This document shows, piece by piece, positions 27,323-36,141 of a stretch of 47,993 nt of DNA (position 1 is its first letter; the number at the start of each line of letters is the position of its first letter). The stretch is from Bacilli bacterium. GTDB lineage: Bacteria > Bacillota_I > Bacilli_A > RFN20 > CAG-826. The notes under the pieces are model-generated. The model saw nothing but the letters and a program-made list of their open reading frames with translations, searched no databases and was not told the origin of the DNA. Made by a program: the position numbers and the translations under genes. The DNA lies in the NCBI GenBank assembly GCA_024680795.1, contig JAILBR010000070.1:1-47993 (forward strand). The letters are read 5' to 3'.

Positions 27323-30300
27323 ATGAAAGAAAAAATGATAAGTTTTTTAAAATCAATCGGTATCGAAGATTACGAATCTTTTGACCTCGACTTTGAGATG
27401 GTGGGGCGTAATCGTTTTAAAAAAGAACAAATCGACATGGTAATTCTTAAAGAAAAACCATGGGAATATTCTTTATTAAGAAGATTTCAAGACGGCTTAG
27501 ATAGAATTACAAATTATCCATATACGATTAGATTTTCTTATTTATCTAAACCAACTGTGGATAATGTTAATAAATTATTAAACGACTGGTATTCATCGAT
27601 ATATCGCTTACCTTTTGCTTTGGAAACTAGACCAATCGATATCGAACATCTAGAAATCGTTTATACCAGTCAAACTGAACAAACCCAATACGAAGGAATT
27701 ATTAAAGACTTTAAAGATTTCCTAGACTTTATTTCTTATGACTTCATAGAAGTCACGACTGTTTTAGAAGAAGAAGAAATTATCGAAGAAGCTACTCAAG
27801 AAGAAAAACAAGAAGCGATTGAAAAGGCGAGTGAAAGTGCAACCATCTCAATCGAAGAAGCTAAAGATGAACCAGAAATCGTTGATCGTAATGATGTTTC
27901 GGCGATGATTGAACAAGAACAACTCGAAAAGAACATGATTGTCGAAGACGCTTTAATGCGCGAGATGAAAAGAAACCGCGAACAAATGCTCAAAGAAAGA
28001 GAAAGAGCAAGATTAAACCGTCGCGGACAATATACATATATCGAAAAGATTGATGAAATTACTGTAGAAAGCGACCATGTTGACTTTAATGGTAAAGTAT
28101 ACGCAAAAGAAATATTGGAAAGAGGCGATAGAAAACGTCTTAACTTTGGGGTTAATGATGATTTTGGTGGCGCTATTTCATGCTGGTGTTTCTTAAACAA
28201 CCAAATTACTGAATCTCTAGCAGGGCAAATGTTAAAGAGCAATGTCCGTATTAGAGGTGTTGCCCATGTCGATGAAAGAACTAATCAATTATTGATTAGA
28301 GTTCATAACATTGACTTATTACCACCTGATGATATTCCTGAAGACACCGCTCCAGTAAAAAGAGTTGAACTACATTTACATAGTAATATGTCCACTCAAG
28401 ATGGTGTCACATCAATGATGGATTATTGTAACTACGCTAAAAAACTTGGCCATACGGCAATGGCAATTACTGACCATGGCTGTGTTCAAGGATTCCCTGA
28501 TGCCCAAAAAGCAGCGGGCAATAATGGCATTAAGATGCTTTACGGCTGCGAATTTTATATGGTAGATGATGACATCGTCTATGTCTTTAATCCAAACGAT
28601 AAAGTTTTAGCAAAAGCCAGTTATGTGGTGTTCGACTTAGAAACCACTGGTTTAAGTGCGAGATACGATAGAATTATCGAATTTGGCGCAGTTAAAATCG
28701 TCGGTGGAAACGTCATCGACCGTATTGATATTCTTATCAATCCAGAGATGCATATTCCTGAAAAGATTACTAGAATTACCAATATCGGTGATTCACTCGT
28801 TAAAGATGAACCAACTATTAAAGAGGTGCTTCCAAGAATTTTAGAATTTATTGGTGACTCTATTCTTATCACCCATAACGCATCATTCGATGTTTCCTTT
28901 CTCAATGAATCTTTAATTAATAATGGCTATCCTCTTTTAACTAATGGGGCAATCGATACTTTAGCGTTATCTAGATATCTATATCCAGAGAGCAGAAACC
29001 ATCGTTTAGGCACTCTCTGTCGTAGAATGGAAGTTAAATACGATGAAGAAAGCGCTCACCGTGCTGATTACGATGCCTTTGTTTTAAGTGAAGTCTGGCA
29101 AATTATTTTAGGTAACTTAACCAAGAATAACCTTGGCTTAAAACACCACGAATTAGCGGAATTAAAAGCCAATCGAGAACTAATTAAACACTTACCAAGA
29201 ACACATATTATTGCTCTAGCAAAGAACCTTGATGGTTTAAAAGACTTATATCGCTTAGTGTCTATTTCAAATATTGAATACCTTGCTAACGTACCAACTA
29301 TTCCAAGAAGAGAAGTGCAAAAATATCGTGAGAATCTACTCATAGGTTCTGCTTGTTTTAATGGCGAAGTCTATAGAACAGCTAGATATTATAACGAAAA
29401 CATGTTAGAGAAGGTTTGTTCTTTCTATGATTATATTGAAGTACAGCCACCAGCCAACTATTCATTCCTAGTTAATACTGGTGAATTAGAGTGGAGCCAA
29501 GTTAATCAATATATTATTGATATCATCACTGCGGCTGGTCATGTTAATAAAATGGTCGTGGCCACTGGTGATGTCCATTACCTCACCCCTAAAGAAAAAA
29601 TCTTTAGAGATGTTTATATTTCCGCTCCGCAAGTTGGAAAGACTAACCACCCTCTAAACCCATATAATAGAAAAGAATACCCATTCTTTGAAAATCCAGA
29701 TCAACATTATCGTACCACCAATGAAATGCTAGAGTGTTTCTCATTCTTGCCACCTGAACTAGCGCAAGAAATCGTTGTCACAAACACTAATAAAATCGCG
29801 GACATGATTGATTCAATCATCCCTGTCCCTAACGATAAGTTATACACACCAAAGATTGAAAATTGTGAAGAAAACCTTAAGAAACTATGTTTTGATAGAG
29901 CGCATGAATTATATGGAGACCCACTTCCAGAGTTTATCCAGAACCGTCTAGATACCGAGTTAAACGGTATTATCACCAACGGATTCTCGGTCATTTATTA
30001 CATCGCCCATAAACTTGTTAAAAAGAGCAATGATGATGGTTATATCGTTGGTAGTCGTGGATCAGTTGGTAGCTCATTCGTGGCGACTATGTCGGGAATT
30101 ACGGAAGTTAATCCGCTGCCTCCACATTATTTATGTAAGAAATGTCACCACCTTGAATGGGGCAGAGAAAATAATCCAGATATCAAGAGTGGATTTGACT
30201 TACCTGCCAAAAAATGCCCAATCTGTGGCGAAGAGATGGTTAGAGATGGACAAGATATTCCTTTTGAAACATTCCTAGGATTCCACGCTGAAAAAGTTCC

Positions 30301-31792
30301 TGATATCGATTTAAACTTCCCTGGTGATTACCAGGCTACTGCTCACCAATATACAAAAGTGTTACTTGGTGAAAAGAACGTTTATAGAGCAGGTACTATT
30401 GAAACGGTTGCAGAAAAAACTGCATTCGGTTTTGCTCGCGGCTATGTAGAAAGAAATTATATTTTACATGGCATGGATGAAGAAGCCGCTAAAAATAAGG
30501 CGATGGAATATCCAAAAGCTAAACTTGATTATCTCGCTAGTGGATGTGTGGGTGTTAAGAGAACTACAGGTCAACACCCAGGTGGCATTGTTGTTGTTCC
30601 TAGTGACCATGAAGTCTATGATTTCACTCCAATTCAATGGCCAGCAGACGAAGTTGGTAGTGATTGGATGACCACTCACTTCGACTTCCATTCCATTCAC
30701 GATACAATTTTAAAACTTGATATGTTAGGCCACGTCGACCCAATGGCGTTAAAAATGATGTGTGACTTAACCAACATCAAAATTGAAGAGATTCCAATGA
30801 ATGATCCAGAAGTTTTGAAGATTTTCTCTTCTCCTGAATCATTACACTTACATAACAACTATCTCAACCAAGAAACTGGGGCTATGGCGATTCCAGAATT
30901 CGGTACTGACTTTGTTAGAGGAATCTTAGAAAAGACTAGACCAACTAGATTTAGTGATTTAGTCATTATTTCCGGTCTATCACATGGTACCAATGTTTGG
31001 AATGGCAACGCTGAAACATTAATTGATAATAAGACAGCGACCTTGCAAGAAGTTATCGGATGTCGTGATGATATTATGACCTACCTCATTGGTATGGGCA
31101 TTCCTGCCAGTGTAGCTTTCGCCATTATGGAAGATGTTCGTAAAGGCAAGGGCTTAAAGCCTGAATATGAAGAAGCAATGATTACACATAATGTTCCTAG
31201 CTACTATATCGATTCTTGTAAGAAAATTAAGTATATGTTCCCTAAGGGCCATGCGGTCGCTTATGTGACCATGGCTATTAGAGTGGGCTTCTTCAAAGTC
31301 CATTATCCTTTAGAGTTTTATGCAACATTCTTTACTGTCAGAAGTAAACAATATGATATTGTCACTATGATCAAAGGTGAAGAGGCAATTATGAACCGTC
31401 TTGAACAACTCAAGAGCAAAGATAGAAGCAAGGTTGAAAAACTATCTCCAAAGGAAGAAGAACAGTATAAAACCCTGCAAATCGCCCTTGAAATGGTCGA
31501 AAGAGGTTATAAATTCGTTAACATCGATTTATATAGAAGTGACGCAACTGCATTCGTCGTTGACCATGAAAGAAAGGCTCTTATTCCTCCGTTTATCACT
31601 ATTGACGGACTTGGTGAAAACAACGCGGTTACCGTTGTTGAGGAAAGAAAGAAGAGACCATTTACAAGTAAGGATGACTTATTAAAGAGAACCAAACTTA
31701 CATCCACAAACGTCAATGATTTGTCACTGATGGGCGTTCTAGATGAGTTATCCGAAAACGACCAGTTGTCTCTATTTGATTTCAGCTTCTAA
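27323..31792 (+). CDS. polC: DNA polymerase III alpha subunit, PolC type
   Basis: PolC is the main replicative polymerase of low-GC Gram-positive bacteria. The 1489-residue protein contains an N-terminal region, an OB domain, and a PHP domain (from about 347, RVELHLHSNMSTQDG) interrupted by a DnaQ-like proofreading exonuclease (from about 431, VVFDLETTGL, ending HRADYDAFVLSEVW). A zinc site follows (CKKC and CPIC, about 938-970), then the polymerase core with PDIDLNFPGDYQ (about 993). The ATG at 27323 has AGGAGGGG upstream. This order is specific to PolC, not DnaE. Confidence 0.97.
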   Translation: MKEKMISFLKSIGIEDYESFDLDFEMVGRNRFKKEQIDMVILKEKPWEYSLLRRFQDGLDRITNYPYTIRFSYLSKPTVDNVNKLLNDWYSSIYRLPFALETRPIDIEHLEIVYTSQTEQTQYEGIIKDFKDFLDFISYDFIEVTTVLEEEEIIEEATQEEKQEAIEKASESATISIEEAKDEPEIVDRNDVSAMIEQEQLEKNMIVEDALMREMKRNREQMLKERERARLNRRGQYTYIEKIDEITVESDHVDFNGKVYAKEILERGDRKRLNFGVNDDFGGAISCWCFLNNQITESLAGQMLKSNVRIRGVAHVDERTNQLLIRVHNIDLLPPDDIPEDTAPVKRVELHLHSNMSTQDGVTSMMDYCNYAKKLGHTAMAITDHGCVQGFPDAQKAAGNNGIKMLYGCEFYMVDDDIVYVFNPNDKVLAKASYVVFDLETTGLSARYDRIIEFGAVKIVGGNVIDRIDILINPEMHIPEKITRITNIGDSLVKDEPTIKEVLPRILEFIGDSILITHNASFDVSFLNESLINNGYPLLTNGAIDTLALSRYLYPESRNHRLGTLCRRMEVKYDEESAHRADYDAFVLSEVWQIILGNLTKNNLGLKHHELAELKANRELIKHLPRTHIIALAKNLDGLKDLYRLVSISNIEYLANVPTIPRREVQKYRENLLIGSACFNGEVYRTARYYNENMLEKVCSFYDYIEVQPPANYSFLVNTGELEWSQVNQYIIDIITAAGHVNKMVVATGDVHYLTPKEKIFRDVYISAPQVGKTNHPLNPYNRKEYPFFENPDQHYRTTNEMLECFSFLPPELAQEIVVTNTNKIADMIDSIIPVPNDKLYTPKIENCEENLKKLCFDRAHELYGDPLPEFIQNRLDTELNGIITNGFSVIYYIAHKLVKKSNDDGYIVGSRGSVGSSFVATMSGITEVNPLPPHYLCKKCHHLEWGRENNPDIKSGFDLPAKKCPICGEEMVRDGQDIPFETFLGFHAEKVPDIDLNFPGDYQATAHQYTKVLLGEKNVYRAGTIETVAEKTAFGFARGYVERNYILHGMDEEAAKNKAMEYPKAKLDYLASGCVGVKRTTGQHPGGIVVVPSDHEVYDFTPIQWPADEVGSDWMTTHFDFHSIHDTILKLDMLGHVDPMALKMMCDLTNIKIEEIPMNDPEVLKIFSSPESLHLHNNYLNQETGAMAIPEFGTDFVRGILEKTRPTRFSDLVIISGLSHGTNVWNGNAETLIDNKTATLQEVIGCRDDIMTYLIGMGIPASVAFAIMEDVRKGKGLKPEYEEAMITHNVPSYYIDSCKKIKYMFPKGHAVAYVTMAIRVGFFKVHYPLEFYATFFTVRSKQYDIVTMIKGEEAIMNRLEQLKSKDRSKVEKLSPKEEEQYKTLQIALEMVERGYKFVNIDLYRSDATAFVVDHERKALIPPFITIDGLGENNAVTVVEERKKRPFTSKDDLLKRTKLTSTNVNDLSLMGVLDELSENDQLSLFDFSF

Positions 31793-31806
31793 GGAGGCTG
31801 ATTTAT

Positions 31807-31883
31807 CGGGAAGTAGCGCAACTTGGTAGCGCGTCAGTTTCGGGTACTGAAGGTTACGGGTTCAAATCCCGCCTTCCCGACCA
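31807..31883 (+). tRNA. tRNA-Pro (anticodon CGG)
   Basis: A 77-nt cloverleaf with CCA encoded. Acceptor stem CGGGAAG/CTTCCCG; D stem GCGC/GCGC around AACTTGGTA; anticodon stem TCAGT/ACTGA with loop TTCGGGT, giving anticodon CGG; T arm with TTCAAAT. The sequence resembles Bacillus tRNA-Pro. It follows polC by 14 nt. An orphan AAGGAGG motif (31792-31798) with no start codon lies between. Confidence 0.93.
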
Positions 31884-31892
31884 TATTATTTT

Positions 31893-32675
31893 ATGAAACT
31901 ATTTGATAAAGACGCTTTTGAAAAAAGAATACATGAGATTGATTTATTTCGTGGGTTTTTGATTTTACTTGTTATCTTTGATCACTTAATGTGGTTCTTT
32001 AATTATTACATCTTCCATAACGAACAAGCTTTTATTAACTGGTATTGGACTAGCACATTAAGATTTGTGGTTAGGCAAGTTGTTTTAATCGCGTTTTTAT
32101 TCACTTGTGGCTTATCTTGCCACCTATCTAGAAACAATAAAAAAAGAGGTCTTCTTTTACTTTCGTTATGCCTGGCGATAACAGTGGTGACACATTTACT
32201 TCAGTTACTACCGATGTTCTCTAATAGAGCGGTATGTATCGACTTCAATATTTTAGGAGTTATATGTTTATCAATTCTCTTATATGTTTTATGTGAGAAG
32301 TTGAGCAACACTAATTTATTATTAGTCACTGGAATTATGATGGTGTTTTATTTCTTCATCATTATCAGTGAAAGAGAGTCTGCTGGAGATATGACATATT
32401 ATCCGTTTAAGAGCATTCTTTATGTTCCTTTTAATCCAGTGAGAGAATTCCATGTTGGTGATTATTTACCTTTATTCCCATACTGTATTGCCTTATTCTT
32501 TGGAGTTTTATTCGCTAGAAAGTATTACCCAGCCAAAGAATCATTATTTCCGAATAGAAAAGGAAACTGGGAAAAGCCAATTTGCTTCTTAGGAAGACAC
32601 ACTTTATTTATCTATGTGGCTCATGAAATATTATTTACACTAATATTTATGGGCATAGGAGCGTTATTATATTAG
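31893..32675 (+). CDS. Membrane protein of the HGSNAT-catalytic/DUF1624 acyltransferase-like family
   Basis: The 260-residue protein opens with RIHEIDLFRGFLILLVIFDH, typical of the heparan-alpha-glucosaminide acetyltransferase-like (DUF1624) family, which includes putative membrane acyltransferases. About seven hydrophobic segments are visible, and a late LGRHTLFIYVAHEI motif resembles the family end. Substrate is unknown. It starts 10 nt after tRNA-Pro with TATTAT at 31884-31889 and no Shine-Dalgarno. The next gene, an acyl-activating ligase, starts 4 nt after its stop, so an acyl-transfer pathway is a reasonable inference. Confidence 0.65.
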   Translation: MKLFDKDAFEKRIHEIDLFRGFLILLVIFDHLMWFFNYYIFHNEQAFINWYWTSTLRFVVRQVVLIAFLFTCGLSCHLSRNNKKRGLLLLSLCLAITVVTHLLQLLPMFSNRAVCIDFNILGVICLSILLYVLCEKLSNTNLLLVTGIMMVFYFFIIISERESAGDMTYYPFKSILYVPFNPVREFHVGDYLPLFPYCIALFFGVLFARKYYPAKESLFPNRKGNWEKPICFLGRHTLFIYVAHEILFTLIFMGIGALLY

Positions 32676-32679
32676 TGAT

Positions 32680-34317
32680 ATGGAGACGAGAAAAGATTTA
32701 ACCTTGTATCAAGCCTTTAAACAAGCGGCGGATAAAGTACCAGATGAAACCGCAATCTTTTACTTTGATAATAAGATTAGCTTTTCTAAATTAGATCAAT
32801 ATATCAATCGTTGGGGATCCATTTTACAAAACGATTTCAACATCAAAAAAGGTGATTCAGTTTTGATTGCCTTACCAAATATCCCTCAGACGCTTATCTT
32901 ATTTTATGCAGTTAATAAGATTGGGGCTATTTGTAATATGGTGCATCCATATACTCCAGAAGAAGGAATTCAAAAGTATTATAACGAATCTAACTGCAAG
33001 TTAGCATTCCTTTTTGACGCCAGAGTTCAGAAAGAGTTAAGGAATTTTAAAAAGTTCGAAGGCAACATTGTTATTTGTGAACCTCAAACATATTTATCAA
33101 CTAAATTAAAGACGTTATATCGCATTAATACCCATGGAGCGTTAAGAAAAGAGCTAAAGAAAAACTCAACTTTCTATTTCTATTGTGATTATAAAGACAA
33201 TGAGCAAATCTGCCATGAAGTAGAATTGACTGATGAGGAAACCGCTGTTTTATTACATAGTGCTTCAACGACAGGTATTTCTAAGACCATTATGTTAAGC
33301 GCAAAGAGTTTTAATTTTACTGCCAGCAAGGTATGCGAAATAATGTGTATGCGCGAAGAAGAGTTTATCGGCAAAGCAATGGTTAGCTTATTACCAAGCT
33401 TCCATGGATTTGGCTTATGTATGACCATGCACGCTCCACTAGTAAACTGCTTTGGTGTGGTTTTGATTCCTAAATATTCCCCTAAAGAAGTAGCGAAAGC
33501 ACTAAAGAAGTGTAAATGTGCTATTTCGATATGCGGCGTTCCAACTGTCTTTAAGACTTTATTATATGAACCAGCTTTTGTTAATAGCAGACATTTAAGA
33601 GATTTGAAATCCTGTTTTTCAGGTGGAGATTCTCTCCCTCACAATATCAAGGAGCATTTTGATACATTGATGGTGAGAAAGAAAAGTGACTGCCGATTAT
33701 TTGAAGGATATGGTTTAACTGAAGCATTATCGGTGTGCGCTGTTAATACCCATAGGCATCATAAAATTGGATCTGTCGGATATCCTCTTAGCGGAGTGGA
33801 ATTTAAGATTTTTGATGCAAATAATAATGAATTAGAGGCGGGATCTGTCGGTGAAATCGCCATTAAAAGCAGCCATAGCATGCTTGGCTATTACAATAAT
33901 GAAGAAGCAACAAAAGACACTTATTTTGATGGTTTCTTAAAGACTGGCGACATGGGATATGTCGATGAAGATGGATTTGTCTATTTCACATCTAGAAAGA
34001 AAAGAGTTATCAAAGTTAGTGGTGTTGCCGTCTTCCCTCACGAGATTGAAGAGATTATTTCTCATATCCCTGGAGTGAGAGGGGTGTGCGCTATTCAAAT
34101 TCCTGATGAAAAGTTAACTCATGCAGTTAAAGTTTTTGTCGTTAGTGATAATAGAAACGCAGAAAGAATTATTGAAGAGTGTAGAAAACACCTTATCAGT
34201 TGGGCTATCCCTAAAGAGATCGAGTTTGTAAGTAAGCTGCCATATACCAAATACCACAAGGTCAACTTTGTTAAGCTTCAAGAAGAAGAAAACAAAAAAA
34301 GAGGTATTACCGCCTAA
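32680..34317 (+). CDS. AMP-forming acyl-CoA synthetase/acid-thiol ligase family protein
   Basis: The 545-residue protein belongs to the ANL adenylating superfamily, which activates carboxylic acids as acyl-AMP. Visible are LLHSASTTGISKTIML (P-loop-like A3, about 190-205; the usual G-x-P-K-G is degenerate but Lys is kept), EGYGLTEALSVCAVN (A5), KTGDMGYVDEDGF (A7) and RKKRVIKVSGVAVFPHEIEE (A8). A catalytic Lys near the end is plausible (PYTKYHKVNF). The best guess is a fatty-acid or similar acid ligase. It appears coupled to the upstream acyltransferase-like gene. Confidence 0.8.
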   Translation: METRKDLTLYQAFKQAADKVPDETAIFYFDNKISFSKLDQYINRWGSILQNDFNIKKGDSVLIALPNIPQTLILFYAVNKIGAICNMVHPYTPEEGIQKYYNESNCKLAFLFDARVQKELRNFKKFEGNIVICEPQTYLSTKLKTLYRINTHGALRKELKKNSTFYFYCDYKDNEQICHEVELTDEETAVLLHSASTTGISKTIMLSAKSFNFTASKVCEIMCMREEEFIGKAMVSLLPSFHGFGLCMTMHAPLVNCFGVVLIPKYSPKEVAKALKKCKCAISICGVPTVFKTLLYEPAFVNSRHLRDLKSCFSGGDSLPHNIKEHFDTLMVRKKSDCRLFEGYGLTEALSVCAVNTHRHHKIGSVGYPLSGVEFKIFDANNNELEAGSVGEIAIKSSHSMLGYYNNEEATKDTYFDGFLKTGDMGYVDEDGFVYFTSRKKRVIKVSGVAVFPHEIEEIISHIPGVRGVCAIQIPDEKLTHAVKVFVVSDNRNAERIIEECRKHLISWAIPKEIEFVSKLPYTKYHKVNFVKLQEEENKKRGITA

Positions 34318-34325
34318 AGTGGTGA

Positions 34326-34331
34326 TATACT
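34326..34331 (+). promoter_or_regulatory. -10 box of tRNA-Leu
   Basis: TATACT, 9 nt before the mature 5' end of the tRNA. No convincing -35 is seen. It overlaps a small hairpin AAGTGGT/ACTACTT that could terminate or process the upstream transcript. Confidence 0.4.
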
Positions 34332-34340
34332 ACTTCACAT

Positions 34341-34425
34341 GTGGCTATGGCGGAATTGGTAGACGCGCTAGTTTCAGACGCTAGTGAGGAAACTCATGCA
34401 AGTTCGAGTCTTGTTAGCCACACCA
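34341..34425 (+). tRNA. tRNA-Leu (anticodon CAG)
   Basis: An 85-nt class II tRNA with CCA encoded. Acceptor stem GTGGCTA/TAGCCAC; D arm GCGGAATTGGTAGACGC typical of Leu; anticodon stem CTAGT/GCTAG with loop TTCAGAC, giving anticodon CAG; long variable arm TGAG-GAAA-CTCA; T arm GCAAG-TTCGAGT-CTTGT. Confidence 0.93.
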
Positions 34426-34439
34426 TTATATCAAAAGTT

Positions 34440-34445
34440 TATAAT
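34440..34445 (+). promoter_or_regulatory. -10 box upstream of the HD-domain gene
   Basis: TATAAT, 7 nt before the ATG at 34453, implying a leaderless transcript. The -35 position falls in the end of tRNA-Leu and is not consensus. Confidence 0.5.
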
Positions 34446-34452
34446 AGGGCGG

Positions 34453-35347
34453 ATGATAAATATAAATAGAACGGACTTTGCCTTAGAAAAAAAGACTTAG
34501 AGATTTAGATAAGGATCTACACGCAAACTTTTCTGATACTGTTTTTGTATTACAAAGGATGCTTTCTAACTACAAACTAATCTTCCCTAATTTCACAGAT
34601 CATACCGAACTCCACTCATTAAATGTTATCGACTTTTGTAATCGAATTATTGGCGGCCAAATCGAGAAGCTTAATCAAGATGAAATTTACACGCTTTTAT
34701 TAGGATGCTATTTCCACGATACTGGTATGGGGATAAGCAAAAAAGATTTTGATGAGTTCAGTGCCCAAATTGATTTTGGCAATTATTTTGAAACTCACGA
34801 TAAAGAAAATCTTCCTGAAATAATTAGAAGCTTCCATAATGAATATACAGGTTTGTTTATTAAGAAGTACTCGAAATTCTTTGAATTTCCTTCTGTTAAC
34901 CATATGTTTGTAATTATGCAAATCTCTCGTGGTCATAGGAAAACAAACTTAGAAGATCCAAAAGAATATCCTCTCGCCTTCGAAGTGCCAAATGGTAACA
35001 CAATTTGCTTGCCATATTTAGCCGCTTTAGTTCGTTTAGCGGATGAATTAGATGTCGCGGCAGATAGAAACCCACAAGCTATTTATGATTTAAATAAAAT
35101 TGTTCAAGAAAAAGATTTAATCGAATTTATGAAACATGAGGCTGTTAGAGACCTTGTCATCAAAGATAAAGAATTTGTTATGAAAGTATCCACTAATGAT
35201 GAAAAGATACTCAAAGGATTAAAAGAAGTAGCCTCCAAAATGCAAAAAACACTCGACCAATGCCGAAGTGCTGTTAATGGTAAAATTAAATTTGAAATCA
35301 CCCAAGAGAGGGTTGTGATTGAAAAAAAACTAATCTTCAATTGTTAA
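34453..35347 (+). pseudogene. HD-domain phosphohydrolase-like protein, frameshifted in a run of seven A
   Basis: The gene starts at ATG 34453 (MININRTDFALEKK) and meets TAG at 34498. Removing one A from the A7 run at 34487-34493 restores a continuous frame through RLRDLDKDLHANFSDTVF into the long frame that continues to 35347. The open part from the internal ATG at 34559 alone would be 262 residues. HD-superfamily metal motifs are present: TDHTELHS, YFHDTGMG, GHRKTN and RLADELD. Such proteins hydrolyse nucleotides or phosphoesters or act in signalling; the substrate is unknown. The frameshift may be a real mutation, phase variation, transcriptional slippage or an assembly error. It overlaps the STAS gene tail-to-tail. 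Confidence 0.75.
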
Positions 35348-35634
35348 TACGTTACTAAAACCAGTCATATCAAAAATATCCATAATATCATTATTGACAT
35401 TGCGGACGACCATCGTCCCTTGTTTTGTCATGAGCTTTTGGGCGATTAAAAGAATTCTTAATCCAGCACTTGAAAGATAACTTAATTCTGAAAAATCAAA
35501 GATTAAGGAAAGGACTTAATGCCTTTTAAAGATGTGCTAACAACTTTTTCTAATTCAGGGGCAGTAACTGAAGTTAATTCACCCTTTAATGATATAGTTA
35601 ATTCGTTTTCGTTGACTGTTTTAATAATTTCCAT
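35330..35634 (-). pseudogene. STAS-domain anti-sigma-factor antagonist-like protein, frameshifted
   Basis: On the minus strand, ATG 35634 opens MEIIKTVNENELTISLKGEL and stops at TAA 35503-35505. In the frame that lacks one base the protein continues SLIFDFSELSYLSSAGLRIL and ends FDMTGFSNVLTIED at TAG 35330-35332. Together they make one ~101-residue STAS domain with the conserved SSAGLR loop, whose serine is the usual phosphorylation site. Length 305 nt is one short of a whole number of codons. The missing base lies around 35506-35518. Such proteins relieve anti-sigma factors. Its 3' end overlaps the HD gene by 18 nt. Confidence 0.75.
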
Positions 35635-35719
35635 ATTGCGTATATCGTAGCATGTTTATTAATTTTTTAAATTTTTTTGTGTATTTTTTTCTTTCAAAAT
35701 AAAATAAAATGAAATAGAT

Positions 35720-36058
35720 ATGAGTGGCATAAAAAAGAAACGAAATCCAAAGATTATTGCTCTTATTATTGAAGGTTCCGTATTTATTGTTGGTGTTATA
35801 TTCGTCCTTATCTTTCATTATGGATTGGGTAAAGATTTGAATATGATTCCGATTATTATAATTACTAGTATTTGGATTCTCGCTCTCATTCTTACTTTGA
35901 GCTTAATAAGATACGATGTAGTGAGAGAAATTAGATCAGAAGGACACTATGTCGATAAAGACAATAAAAAAGTTTTTCTTAGCATATATGAAGATAAGAC
36001 AACAATGATTTGTCATGATCTAAAAGAAGAAAATCAAGAAGAGAAAAACAAAGATTAG
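35720..36058 (+). CDS. Small membrane protein with two predicted helices, unknown function
   Basis: The 112-residue protein has a basic start (SGIKKKRNPK), two hydrophobic segments (about 11-32 and 42-63) and a charged cytoplasmic-type tail ending in Glu/Lys/Asn. No family is recognised. A TAAAAT -10-like box (35705-35710) sits 9 nt before the ATG, again without a Shine-Dalgarno. It is divergent from the broken STAS gene and upstream of the Na/Pi transporter. Confidence 0.6.
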   Translation: MSGIKKKRNPKIIALIIEGSVFIVGVIFVLIFHYGLGKDLNMIPIIIITSIWILALILTLSLIRYDVVREIRSEGHYVDKDNKKVFLSIYEDKTTMICHDLKEENQEEKNKD

Positions 36059-36103
36059 TGGATTAAGAATATTTATCCATAATAAAAAGTGTTCTTTGAA
36101 CAT

Positions 36104-36132
36104 TTGATAATAATAATTATTTAAAGTATAAT
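36104..36132 (+). promoter_or_regulatory. Promoter of the Na/Pi cotransporter, leaderless
   Basis: TTGATA (36104-36109), a 17-nt spacer and TATAAT (36127-36132) form a near-consensus promoter. The predicted start near 36139 is ~3 nt before the ATG at 36142. Confidence 0.8.
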
Positions 36133-36141
36133 TCTTAACGT

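Noticed and set aside
31893-34317. Genomic island with attachment sites at the two tRNAs
   Set aside because: No direct repeat of a tRNA end and no integrase were found, so only the weaker observation of a tRNA-flanked gene pair is reported.
34559-35347. HD protein as an intact 262-residue gene starting at ATG 34559
   Set aside because: There is no ribosome-binding site, and protein-like sequence continues upstream to the A7 run and joins ATG 34453.
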